This document shows, piece by piece, positions 28,901 through 36,124 of a stretch of 43,328 bases of DNA; position 1 is the stretch's first letter; each line of letters begins with the position of its first letter. This stretch comes from a virus. The stretch lies in IMG/VR virus record IMGVR_UViG_3300010373_000073, positions 1-43,328 of that record; one strand, written 5' to 3'. Under the pieces are notes generated by a model that saw only the letters and a program-made list of their open reading frames with translations, was not told where the DNA came from and did not search any database. The position numbers and the translations under genes were made by a program.

Positions 28901-30622
28901 GAAGGCGTTGCCCATCTCAATCGCTGCGGCACCGAACGCGGCCTTGGCGTCGGCCATCTTCGCGTTCAGGGTCTGCTGAGTCTCGTTGAATCCCTTGACC
29001 GTTCCGTCAGCGTTGCGTGTGGTGGAGTCGATCTGCTGAATCTTGTCGTTGGTGTCCTTGGCGTTCTGTCCAGTCGTCTGAAGCATGACGGCTAACGTCG
29101 ACTGATCGCCGGTCAGAATTTTCAGCGCCTGGTCGTAGCTGATGTTGTCGCCGATACCCGACTTGATGAGCGAACTGAAACCAGTCAGCTTGTTATTCAG
29201 CGCATTCCACTGACCGACTTCGTTAGCCTGCTCAACACTCAAGCCGCCGCGAGACTTGCGGAACGCTTGGTATGACAGCGTTCCGTCTTTGATCTGCTGG
29301 GCGACGTTTCGGGCGGCGGGCGTAAGACCGTTGAACGCTTCGGTTTCCGCGCGGGCGAGCTGCGCGGACTGCATGTGAACGTCGAGGTTCACCTTGCCAT
29401 CCTTGGTGTGCGCCTGAACCGCCTGCTGAAGTAGCTGCAGGGTTCCGGCGAGCCCGCGTTCGCCCAAGTGGTCGGTTACGTCTTGAGCGTCCAAGCCCAG
29501 CGCGCCCATCATGTCCCGCATTCCCGCTGTGGGGCCGAGTAACTTCTGCTCTGCGTGCGCGATCAACTCCGACGCGTGGTCGGCAGAGTCACCGCTTCTC
29601 GTCATCTGCGCGGTCACGCCGTATAGGTCGGCCATCAGCTTCTGCATCTGGCCGTTGTCGAGTCCCTGGCTCTTCCCGATATTCGAGAACAGCGGCTCCG
29701 TGGTGTGGAGTGCGCCAGAGAATTCCTGGAAGTTAGTGCGCGCCAACGCTGTTGCTTCCACCATCTTCGACATCACGTCGGCCGACTGGTCCGCGCTGAA
29801 ATGAAAGTCATTCATCGACGTCGTGAGGCCGCCTAGCACTTCTTTAAGCTCAGCGTTCTCTGACTTCGCGCCCTGCGCGGCGGATCTCATGATTGTCACG
29901 CCGTCGGCGCCACGGAATCCGGCCTTCTCAACGCCGTACATGGCGTTCGACATTTCCTGCGCCGAGTAACCCACCTGTCCGGCCAACTGAAGAATGCCAT
30001 CCGAAACGGTCTTGAGGTTCTGGGCGGTTTCTCCTGCCGATGCAACAAGCCTCGTCTGGGAGGCCTCGAAATCCCCGGCTTTCTTGGTGGTTTCGACCAT
30101 CGCGGCACCGAGTCCTGCGACAGAGGCGATGCCGACCGCGTTGAACACCTGGCCCGCACGACTCACCTCGTCGGCCGCGCCCTTGGTGCTGCCGGCCAGC
30201 CGCGCCGCGGCGGCTTCGCTGCCCACCATGGCGTCGACGTGATCGCGCTGCGCCTTCGCCGCCCGGGCGTGCGAGTCCGCGAGTGCCACGTTCGCGGCCA
30301 TCGCCTTAGAGCTCGTGTCGCCGTATCTGGCGCTCATCTCTGCGAGGCGACGCTGGGCGATCTCAACCTGGCCCATAGCCCTCGTCATGCGGGCCGCTGA
30401 CTCAACTTCCACGTCGGCGGTGCGGCGCATCTCAGCCTGCATCGCCAACATGGAGTCCCGCGCCGCACCAGAATCAAGTGCTGCGAACGCCTTTGACAGG
30501 TTGGCGCCCAGGCCGCGGCCGATGTCATCGCCGGCACGGGTGAACAGCCTGACTGCCTCGCGGGCAGCGAGCTGAGCGGCGGCTACATCGAGGCGGGACT
30601 TGACGTCAAGATAGACCGGCAT
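25949..30622 (-). CDS. Tape measure protein with embedded NlpC/P60-like domain
   Basis: 1557 residues, the longest gene; the tail should be about 230 nm at 1.5 angstrom per residue. The N-terminal ~500 residues are helical with coiled coils (VAAAQLAAREAVRLFTRAGD; MRRTADVEVESAARMTRAMG), followed by hydrophobic segments near 620-720. Residues ~790-880 carry a cysteine hydrolase module: YVWGSTDC-S-G with the catalytic Cys near 806 and GGGHMAATLPDG with the His near 862, plus NTGNAASWL, as in NlpC/P60-like peptidoglycan hydrolases. This may open the wall during DNA injection. Gly-rich linkers follow to a disordered Pro-rich C-terminus. It overlaps the chaperone gene by 17 nt. Confidence 0.92.
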   Translation of the reverse strand: MPVYLDVKSRLDVAAAQLAAREAVRLFTRAGDDIGRGLGANLSKAFAALDSGAARDSMLAMQAEMRRTADVEVESAARMTRAMGQVEIAQRRLAEMSARYGDTSSKAMAANVALADSHARAAKAQRDHVDAMVGSEAAAARLAGSTKGAADEVSRAGQVFNAVGIASVAGLGAAMVETTKKAGDFEASQTRLVASAGETAQNLKTVSDGILQLAGQVGYSAQEMSNAMYGVEKAGFRGADGVTIMRSAAQGAKSENAELKEVLGGLTTSMNDFHFSADQSADVMSKMVEATALARTNFQEFSGALHTTEPLFSNIGKSQGLDNGQMQKLMADLYGVTAQMTRSGDSADHASELIAHAEQKLLGPTAGMRDMMGALGLDAQDVTDHLGERGLAGTLQLLQQAVQAHTKDGKVNLDVHMQSAQLARAETEAFNGLTPAARNVAQQIKDGTLSYQAFRKSRGGLSVEQANEVGQWNALNNKLTGFSSLIKSGIGDNISYDQALKILTGDQSTLAVMLQTTGQNAKDTNDKIQQIDSTTRNADGTVKGFNETQQTLNAKMADAKAAFGAAAIEMGNAFIPVAIDVANIAKGIGDTFAKHPGIMHAVVDALGVLGGAWLGFKALNIAEAVLAPIARGLGGIIAGEEGAEAGATRLSGALSRIGRAGGLAAGAQVLGGLAEDNTHGTAQNVIGVGTDVATGAALGSMFGPWGAGIGAAGGLGYGLWDKYFSHAEGGPLNAPGPKGKDSALFWGAAGEHVLTADDVDAMGGHGAVHAFRNALHRQGGGAIGGAEGLYAEAQALNGGRYVWGSTDCSGAVSLLVDAAVGGSGRMNTGNAASWLAARGFQPGFQSGALNIGWYNGGPGGGHMAATLPDGTHFESGGQHGGIMLGGSAAGAETSEFTNHMYLPVEGLYPDGPGGGGGGFGGGGLGGMFGGFGGGGGMPAGATPGTGPGGQPGYYTAANPAKVAHAQEEVTHLQEEIKNLEERKKDMKSTATQAEKDRLEEQLRHEHVLLDEANARLAKAQQGDFHAGRGGRGGGMGGMQFGTPLPANFGLNKGLGGLAEWVVDFLGDMMIAPIEGAMMNAAMGGGSPGGYADLGDIGTQFGGGAPNFGGGGPAMAVGAFGPAGGGGSAGSGGGSPSALASQAWANDAAAGASGSPAKSGMVFDPTKFGRGAPLGQSFDPTKFGAAPGTSNVLLPGIGGIPGVRGNPQAHWHEGVQSPDAFTPSGGLAQTPQFRPGGSSMADLNAWVAAHPGLPRGPGDPGFVQRVLPPEPIFTPRIVPGVPDPSVASLFSDAPGFSTGGGPQGTDTIPAWLTPGEEVLPVDQAEAWRHAQHFAGGTGGAGVTDVGAVAPTPPPPMPAPKPAAPQGESPTGSGKTDDDKPQLPGGGVGGTSTQSSKGLGIQGGALGAAEGAAAAGADMFAPGSGAAVQIASQLMNRTIAYAGQMAGIGVQGLLSTFLPSDSPLSDFGNTLPGRLLSGIAGAKPAAPQSAGNTQAPLKQGIGSGQGESVHTGDQVGMQLNGPMTVQANNVDQFKYQMAQTQQQYNMTRLQVPANNPGRG

Positions 30623-31133
30623 CGTTCACCACCTTCCCGTAAAGCCCTGCGCGGATGATGTTTTCGGTCAGGTCAACGATCGCGGCGTCTTTCCTGGCCT
30701 GGTGCATTTCCTGGATGAGATTGACCGGCTCAGTGACGCCAGAGAAGTCTTGGTAACCGTTGGCCACGATCAGCTCGCGCACGGTGCGCGCCATCAGTTT
30801 CTGGTCGAACGTCCAGTCGACGAATTCCTCGACGAGCTCGAAGTCGTCCGGTAGCGGACCGATCGCAGGCATGAGAAGCAGCTGCCCGTTGGTGACCATG
30901 TGGTCGCCGATCTGGATATCAAACCGTCCGACGTACTCGACGATGCGGAAGGTGCGCTGCGCGGCCTCTTTGTACTTCGATGATTCAGGAAGCCCTTCGA
31001 GCAAAACGAGTAGCTCTCGGCTACTCATGCGTCCTTGGTGCCAGTCGGCGATTCGTGCGTCGTGGCAGTGAGTCCTCAGGCTGGATTCAATCTGCGTCGG
31101 GAACTGCCGCCATGTCCGAATCGCTTCCACCAC
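30606..31133 (-). CDS. Tail assembly chaperone, frameshifted part (T)
   Basis: This frame continues the chaperone G reading after a +1 shift at 31134-31137. From there the product reads VVEAIRTWRQFPTQIESSL, then MSSRELLVLLEGLP, VEYVGRFDIQIGDHMVTNG and a helical end. The G-T fusion protects the tape measure from aggregating and recruits tail tube subunits. A stand-alone start (GTG 31133) is possible, but translation as a fusion is the norm, because both genes lie between major tail and tape-measure genes in nearly all siphoviruses. It overlaps the tape measure start. Confidence 0.8.
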   Translation of the reverse strand: MVEAIRTWRQFPTQIESSLRTHCHDARIADWHQGRMSSRELLVLLEGLPESSKYKEAAQRTFRIVEYVGRFDIQIGDHMVTNGQLLLMPAIGPLPDDFELVEEFVDWTFDQKLMARTVRELIVANGYQDFSGVTEPVNLIQEMHQARKDAAIVDLTENIIRAGLYGKVVNDAGLS

Positions 31134-31545
31134 TTTTGGAGTCAGCCAGGCGCCGCTTAGCCATCTCCTGATTCATCCGCGACCAAATGAGCGCCACGTC
31201 GTTCGGCCGGCCGCCCGCGGCCTTGAATGCCTCGTACTGCTCACCGAAGAGCGCCTTGGCGAGCTCCCGGTTGTAGTTGATCGGCACGCCGTTCTTGCGG
31301 TGCGGAATCTTCAACGCGCCGCGCTCGCCATCCTTAACTGGCTCGTGGCGGTCCCAGTTCTCGTCCATGTCGACGTCGAGCGCATCGACGGCGCTCTGCT
31401 GGTCCTCGTCGAGCAGGCTCGGGTTGGGGATTTCGAACTTCGCGCTGCCGATCGTAATGATCTCGGAGGCAACGAATCCCAGGGCTTCTGCGGCCTGGGC
31501 GCGGGCTTCCTCGAATGAGTGGTGCGAGTGAACGGGTGCGGACAT
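31087..31545 (-). CDS. Tail assembly chaperone (G)
   Basis: 152 residues, ATG 31545. It reads MSAPVHSHHSFEEARAQAAE, then IGSAKFEIPNPSLLDEDQQS and NYNRELAKALFGEQYEAFKA, ending in a Ser/Asp tail. Size, acidic middle and position between the major tail protein and tape measure match gpG-type chaperones. The second frame overlaps its last 47 bases and is entered by frameshift. G alone is normally made in excess over G-T. Confidence 0.85.
   Translation of the reverse strand: MSAPVHSHHSFEEARAQAAEALGFVASEIITIGSAKFEIPNPSLLDEDQQSAVDALDVDMDENWDRHEPVKDGERGALKIPHRKNGVPINYNRELAKALFGEQYEAFKAAGGRPNDVALIWSRMNQEMAKRRLADSKSGGSDSDMAAVPDAD
31131..31140 (-). other. Predicted +1 programmed frameshift site
   Basis: On the minus strand: TCC-AAA-AGT in the G frame. 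The T frame is +1 relative to G (start-to-frame distance 412 = 3 x 137 + 1), not the usual -1. A Lys tRNA on AAA can move one base forward within AAAA and still read AAA, followed by GTG. The next G-frame codon, AGT, is a rare Ser codon in GC-rich mycobacteria, which would favour the slip. Confidence 0.65.
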
Positions 31546-31566
31546 GCGAGTACTTCCCTGCTACGC

Positions 31567-31615
31567 GGCGGCCTGCGCGGCCCACCGAGACGGCCGGCCG
31601 CGCAGATCGGCCGCC
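31567..31615 (-). terminator. Strong stem-loop after the major tail gene
   Basis: CTGCGCGGCC (31573-31582) pairs perfectly with GGCCGCGCAG (31596-31605), 13-nt loop. An outer GGCGGC/GCCGCC stem (31567-31572 / 31610-31615) adds to it with a 4-nt bulge. It lies 16 nt after the major tail stop and 22 nt before chaperone G. No U-run follows. It may act as an attenuator that keeps chaperone expression below that of the tube protein. Confidence 0.6.
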
Positions 31616-31630
31616 CCGGTGAGATAGGAG

Positions 31631-32704
31631 TTACGAAGCGGTCGCCGTGAAAGGCGCCGACGGTGGCCCGGTGATGACAGTTCCCGACTGGCCGTTGAAC
31701 GTGCCCGTCGCCGTGATCTGCAGCGAGTTGTACGTCTGCGACGCCGTCAAACCGGTGATCGGAACGGTCGTCCAGCCACCCGACGTCGACGGGCCCGGCG
31801 ACGTGCCGACTGTCGCCGCAGTCCACGATCCACCCGCAGTCGTCTGCAGCTGCGCCGTGTAGGTGATGGAAGTCAGGTCGATCGGCGTGGGAACAACGGC
31901 GTTGGCCTTGAGGCCGGTGACCGGCGTGACCGTAGGCACGTACGTCTCGAAGTTGAAGTCGCCAGCACCCAGCCACGCATTGCCGGCGCGCACCACGTAC
32001 ATGCTGAAGCCCGAGAACGGATCTGGCTCGATGTCGTAGTCGAGCTGCTGCGAGTCGGGCTCTTTGCGGCCGAGGGCGTTCTTGCCCTTCTTGTTGCTGA
32101 CCACGCGCGGGAACACGCGCGCAACGAGGTTGTTGTTGCCGTCGAGGCCGATCATGCAGACGAAGCGGTCGACGAGTTGGTCGGTGTTGCCGCGGGCCGC
32201 GATGTACTGCGGCGTACCCAGGGAGGCAATGCCATTCGCCAGCGGCCACTCGTACTTCAGGGCGTCCGTCAGCGGGCTCGACTCAAGCGGCGTGAAGCTG
32301 ATCATGTCGTCGAGCTTGGTCAGCACGTTGCGAACCGTGCGAATGAACTGCGCCGTTGGCGTCTGAGTGACGGTCTGCTCGGGCGTCCAGTCCTGCGCGT
32401 CTTCCTTGCACAACCCGACGTCGTAGAGGCCCTGGTTGGTGCCAGAAGAGTTGAACAGCAGGTCTTGTCGAATGGAGGTGTTGTTCGCCGCGAATGGAGT
32501 GAACAGGTTCTGCGACGAGAAGCCGTTGGCCGTGTAGATGCCGTTGGTGCTAAGCCCCACGCTTGGGGATGCGACGTTCCACGCACCGGTCGGATCGTAG
32601 TCACGGACGAGCACATGGGTGATCTGCCAGTAGCGAACGTTGAGCGGGTTCAGGTTCGGCTGGAGAACCTGTGCCCAGGTACCGCCGGTTGCAGGTAGAG
32701 CCAT
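31631..32704 (-). CDS. Major tail protein
   Basis: 357 residues from ATG 32704 with a perfect AGGAGGA just upstream, the strongest ribosome site in the late region. It starts MALPATGGTWAQVLQPNLNP, has a large beta barrel with helical inserts and a conserved TDQLVDRFVCMIGLDGNNN segment. The C-terminal ~95 residues (ITYTAQLQTTAGGSWTAATV ... FTATAS) look like an Ig/Fn3-type decoration domain. A second in-frame start (ATG 32746, with AAGGAA upstream) would add MTLPWHLPFTLGGN. It forms the tail tube. Identification is by position and size. Confidence 0.85.
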   Translation of the reverse strand: MALPATGGTWAQVLQPNLNPLNVRYWQITHVLVRDYDPTGAWNVASPSVGLSTNGIYTANGFSSQNLFTPFAANNTSIRQDLLFNSSGTNQGLYDVGLCKEDAQDWTPEQTVTQTPTAQFIRTVRNVLTKLDDMISFTPLESSPLTDALKYEWPLANGIASLGTPQYIAARGNTDQLVDRFVCMIGLDGNNNLVARVFPRVVSNKKGKNALGRKEPDSQQLDYDIEPDPFSGFSMYVVRAGNAWLGAGDFNFETYVPTVTPVTGLKANAVVPTPIDLTSITYTAQLQTTAGGSWTAATVGTSPGPSTSGGWTTVPITGLTASQTYNSLQITATGTFNGQSGTVITGPPSAPFTATAS

Positions 32705-32803
32705 GTTTCCTCCTAGTGTGAATGGCAAGTGCCAGGGGAGTGTCATGTGTTTTCCTTCAACACATTTCAATGTGCGGGCACAATGACGCTGCCCTTAAAC
32801 GAG

Positions 32804-34363
32804 TCACAGCATCGCGGTGTTGATGGCCTGCGCCATCAGGTAATGCCCGTGGGCTGACGGATGCACCCCATCGCCGGTGAAACCACCGATGTTGATTTGC
32901 GCGTTGGTCACTGTGGTACCAGCGTTCGCGAAAAGCTGAACCTGCGTTCCGCTCGTCACTGTGAATATCGGGGATGCCAGATTGGCCCCGGATGCTCCCG
33001 CACCGATCACGGTGACCATAGTTCCGAGGTCACCGCCGCTCTCCTGCTTAGCCGACAGGAAGTTCGCGGTAGAAGAGGTCAAGATCGCGGCCCCCGACGT
33101 GATCGAGCCGGTCGCTACACGGTTGCACGGAAGCCACGTCCCCGAGTTCAGCGACGACTCAACCGCGGTGGCCGTGTCGAAAAATCCGGTAATCGGATGC
33201 CCATAGCTACCAGCCAGCAGCGCGCCCGATGTGCCCACCGCGACAGGGGTTTTAGCGGTCGGGTCAATCGGACACTGGGCACGAACCCAAGTGTTGTACG
33301 CCACCCGCTGGGGTTCAGTCGCAAAAGGGGTTTGGTTTGCGGTCGTCGCCCAACCGTCTGTCGACGTCGTGCGGGGACACAACGTGAGGACGAATACCTT
33401 TGAAATCCCTTGTCTGCGAAGCCAAGTAGCAAAGTTCAGGTGCTCGGCTTCTAACGCCGCCGCCGTGAACGTATCCACAATATCGTTGGTGCCGTACTCA
33501 ATAATGGCATCGTTGCAGTACGCGGCGAAAGAGAGCCGGTGAAAGCTTCCTGTGGTCGTTTGGAAGCTATTCGATGTGTCGCCGGAAACCGCTATGTTCA
33601 CGAGCCCCGCAACTCCGCTGAGCGCGCGAATAGCGAAGCCGCCCTGGCTAAGAGACGGTGTTATGTAGCCGACTTGCTGGTCGACGTTCCCGGCCGCTAT
33701 CGAGTCGCCCAGCAGTAGAACAGATTTGGCGGTGGCAGCGCCCTGTGCTTGGCCCAGCAACACCGACGGGCCATAGTAAACCCCTCCGGACGGGGCTATG
33801 GCGGCGCTGCCGGGTGCTGTCAGGTCTGTGGAGGCGGTGAAGCCTCCCCATCCGGCGCCGCCATAGGTGACGCGCGGGGCGTAGGCGGTGCCGCTGGCCA
33901 GGTATGTGCGGATCGCTACGATGTCGCCGGGCAGAAGCGAAAGACCAAGTGTGTCAGCGATAATTCTGCCGCCGGGGTCGAGGGTTGCGCTGGTGCGACC
34001 GCCAAACGTGAGCCGGTAAATCGTGTTCGTGGTGGTGCCAGGGTTCGTGCTGGACACCACCCTCAGCGAAGCGTTGAAGCTGATCGAGCCGGCGGGGTCG
34101 GTGTCTTGGTACGAGTTTGAAACCGTGTTGTTGTACCAGTGGTTCCACATGGCCGTGACACCCGACGCGGCCACGCCGACCGTGAACATCATTTCGCTCG
34201 TGCCGGCGGTGCTGGTTGCGTTGGCGGACGTTTGTATCCCGTACCCGGTGTCGCCGATTGACACGAGCTTTCGGGCGCCAGTTGCGTTGATCGCGGTATC
34301 TATTGCATTCAGGTCGGACCCATGAACGGTTTGGCCGTCTTGCCAGTTCGTAGGCAGCGTCAA
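32804..34363 (-). CDS. SGNH/GDSL hydrolase in the tail module
   Basis: 519 residues from TTG 34363, with AGAAGG upstream. The N-terminus (MTLPTNWQDGQTVHGSDLNA) is the start typical of minor tail proteins. Residues ~30-210 form a beta domain. The esterase follows: block I V-L-L-L-G-D-S221, block II G-D-T-S-N, block III Y-G-T-N-D (290-294), and block V D498-G-V-H501. All four catalytic blocks are present, so it is probably an active esterase or deacylase acting on envelope glycolipid or polysaccharide during adsorption. An enzyme gene between tail terminator and major tail protein is atypical. Confidence 0.88.
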   Translation of the reverse strand: MTLPTNWQDGQTVHGSDLNAIDTAINATGARKLVSIGDTGYGIQTSANATSTAGTSEMMFTVGVAASGVTAMWNHWYNNTVSNSYQDTDPAGSISFNASLRVVSSTNPGTTTNTIYRLTFGGRTSATLDPGGRIIADTLGLSLLPGDIVAIRTYLASGTAYAPRVTYGGAGWGGFTASTDLTAPGSAAIAPSGGVYYGPSVLLGQAQGAATAKSVLLLGDSIAAGNVDQQVGYITPSLSQGGFAIRALSGVAGLVNIAVSGDTSNSFQTTTGSFHRLSFAAYCNDAIIEYGTNDIVDTFTAAALEAEHLNFATWLRRQGISKVFVLTLCPRTTSTDGWATTANQTPFATEPQRVAYNTWVRAQCPIDPTAKTPVAVGTSGALLAGSYGHPITGFFDTATAVESSLNSGTWLPCNRVATGSITSGAAILTSSTANFLSAKQESGGDLGTMVTVIGAGASGANLASPIFTVTSGTQVQLFANAGTTVTNAQINIGGFTGDGVHPSAHGHYLMAQAINTAML

Positions 34364-34397
34364 AGTCGCCTTCTTTCGGGTTCAGACGAGTGGCAGA

Positions 34398-34414
34398 CCG
34401 AAATCGTCTTTCGG
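34398..34414 (-). terminator. Short stem-loop before the SGNH hydrolase gene
   Basis: CCGAAA (34398-34403) and TTTCGG (34409-34414) with a 5-nt loop, in the 72-bp gap between tail terminator and SGNH hydrolase. Weak; no U-run. It may mark the edge of an inserted gene. Confidence 0.3.
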
Positions 34415-34435
34415 GCAGCGGGATTGACGTTCTTG

Positions 34436-34858
34436 TCAGGAAAAGCGCAGGGGCACGCAGTAGCGGGCGTAGTAGCGGGCGATGTACGGGTCTCGGTAGG
34501 GCTGGAAGACCGGCATCTGCTCGACGGTCGGCCCGAGACCGCACACCTCAGCGGTATTGCCGTTAGGCAACGTGACAACGTCGCCCATCGTCAGCCGCGT
34601 GAAGGCGTAGTAGGCGTCCCATGCCGCTGCATCGGCCGGCGCGACAGCCTCCTGCGGGGTGTTCGCCTGAGCGAACGCGTGCACGCTGATGATCGCGTCG
34701 AGAATGTAGCGATCCGAGGTTCCGGTGATGCCGTTGGCGACGTAGCCCGGCATCCCCGTGAGCTCTTCCCGGGTGGACGCCACCGGCCGGTTAAGCGGCA
34801 TCAGCACGCCGATTGCGAATTGCGTTGGCGGTGGGACGGTCCCCCAGTCGATGCTCAC
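34436..34858 (-). CDS. Tail terminator
   Basis: 140 residues, ATG 34858 overlapping the previous stop as ATGA. It starts MSIDWGTVPPPTQFAIGVLM. Its location before the tail tube region and size fit the gpU-like tail terminator that caps the tube and joins it to the head. Sequence features (DRYILDAIISVHAFAQANTP; GDVVTLPNGNTAEVCG) are consistent, not decisive. A C-terminal RYYARYCVPLRFS beta strand ends it. Confidence 0.65.
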   Translation of the reverse strand: MSIDWGTVPPPTQFAIGVLMPLNRPVASTREELTGMPGYVANGITGTSDRYILDAIISVHAFAQANTPQEAVAPADAAAWDAYYAFTRLTMGDVVTLPNGNTAEVCGLGPTVEQMPVFQPYRDPYIARYYARYCVPLRFS

Positions 34859-35403
34859 CGGCGCCCTCGTCGCGGCCGCGCAGCCTTGAACGACGCAGAC
34901 CGGGCGATCCGCGCCTGGGCGACATTCTTGCGCTGCGCGGCGACCAGGTGGGCAGCAGCGCCGGTGGCCTTCAGCTTCGCCAAGGTCTCCAGCTCGCCGC
35001 GCAGCCGCTCGTGCTCGTGCGCCACGCCGTGATCGGCCATCGAGTCGCGGTACTCCGCACTGAACGACGGGCCACCCTTGGCACCAAACAGGGCTGCTGC
35101 CTTAGTGAATGGCCCGTACTCGGGCATGTGTACGGTGCCGATCTCGATGTCGACGGCGAGTCGGTTGCGTGAGATGACGCGCCGACTGCCATCAGGCCGC
35201 GGTTCGACATGCACGTCCCTGCGGGCATCGCCCGGCTGGCCTTCGACTGGTGCACCGCGCTTCGGGGGGAGATCCCCGAAGACTGGCGTCTCCTGCTGCA
35301 CGGCTTCGCATACTCGGGCCGCCAGGTGGTCGAGCTCGAGCTCTATCTCGGCGGTTTTCAGGCCGGCGCGCAGGTCGGCGATGATCTCGTCTTCGACGCC
35401 CAT
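34855..35403 (-). CDS. Head-tail connector (HK97 gp10-like)
   Basis: ATG 35403 overlaps the previous stop by one base (TGATG), with GGCGG ahead; a further ATG at 35418 is an alternative. The N-terminal helix (GVEDEIIADLRAGLKTAEIE) is followed by VDIEIGTVHMPEYGPFTKAA, a pattern of HK97 gp10-type connector proteins. The C-terminus is long, helical and very basic (RPRRGRR), possibly contacting DNA at the neck. Confidence 0.7.
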   Translation of the reverse strand: MGVEDEIIADLRAGLKTAEIELELDHLAARVCEAVQQETPVFGDLPPKRGAPVEGQPGDARRDVHVEPRPDGSRRVISRNRLAVDIEIGTVHMPEYGPFTKAAALFGAKGGPSFSAEYRDSMADHGVAHEHERLRGELETLAKLKATGAAAHLVAAQRKNVAQARIARSASFKAARPRRGRR

Positions 35404-35825
35404 CAGCCGCCGTGCCATTCGCAGATGACCCAGACATGATCCGGGTTTCCCTCAAGGTCGTACTCGAGGCTCGGCATTCCCAGAACCTTGTAGTCGCGCT
35501 GCGCGAGCGGATCCGAACGCAGCGGCCGAATCCAGTTGGCGTTCTTGATTTCTGTCGTGACCGGCTTGCCATCCCCGTCGAGGATGGGGTTACCGCTTTC
35601 GCTGGCGGTGGGAATGCCGGCGCCGGCGACGTAGGGCAGCCACGCCCAACCACGCTCATTGCTGGTGATCGTGTCGGACTGCTCTTCCGAGATCCGCTCA
35701 GTCTCGAACACGCAGCCATACACCCACACCACCGAGTCGCTGGTGATCTCGGTGTTCATCGAATCTGTGTGACCGGTGCCAGCTTTCGTGACGATTCCGA
35801 GGATGTCGCCTCCCGGGTACGTCAC
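35403..35825 (-). CDS. Head-tail connector / stopper-like protein
   Basis: 140 residues from GTG 35825 overlapping the previous stop as GTGA. Beta-rich (SVVWVYGCVFETERISEEQS, then RDYKVLGMPSLEYDLEGNPD), size and position as in head-completion stopper proteins. No motif is diagnostic. It is coupled to the connector that follows. Confidence 0.6.
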   Translation of the reverse strand: MTYPGGDILGIVTKAGTGHTDSMNTEITSDSVVWVYGCVFETERISEEQSDTITSNERGWAWLPYVAGAGIPTASESGNPILDGDGKPVTTEIKNANWIRPLRSDPLAQRDYKVLGMPSLEYDLEGNPDHVWVICEWHGG

Positions 35826-36124
35826 TGCTCACCTATGAACAGCATCAGCTCTACCTGGGCGTTGGGGCCGTCGGCGACCGCATACAGCGGCAGCTGATTG
35901 TTGTACGGCGGCTGCAGGAGTGGCATCGTCACCGATTGGCCGGGAGCGAGCTTGCAGCCGACCAGCGGGTTGGCCGAGCACGCCGCAGTGGTATCGACGA
36001 CGACATTGGGAGCGTTCCCGCGATCGCCGATTCCCTCACTGGAGTTGAGCACCAGCACGGAAACAGCTGGAGGAAGGCTGATCTCGGCAGCAGACTGGCC
36101 CACCGCAACCACCGTGTCAGTCAT
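35822..36124 (-). CDS. Small head-tail region protein (100 aa)
   Basis: ATG 36124, eight bases inside the end of the previous gene. It reads MTDTVVAVGQSAAEISLPPA, then PLVGCKLAPGQSVTMPLLQP and ends in a beta strand (VELMLFIGEQ). A jelly-roll-like beta protein; may be a minor decoration or connector protein. No family recognised. Confidence 0.6.
   Translation of the reverse strand: MTDTVVAVGQSAAEISLPPAVSVLVLNSSEGIGDRGNAPNVVVDTTAACSANPLVGCKLAPGQSVTMPLLQPPYNNQLPLYAVADGPNAQVELMLFIGEQ

Noticed and set aside
30606-31133. A free-standing chaperone T gene
   Set aside because: Its GTG lies exactly at the slip site and lacks a ribosome site; translation as a G-T fusion is more likely.
32761-32774. 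A hairpin CACATT/AATGTG ahead of the major tail gene
   Set aside because: The two-base loop is too tight for a good RNA hairpin; probably chance in a short gap.
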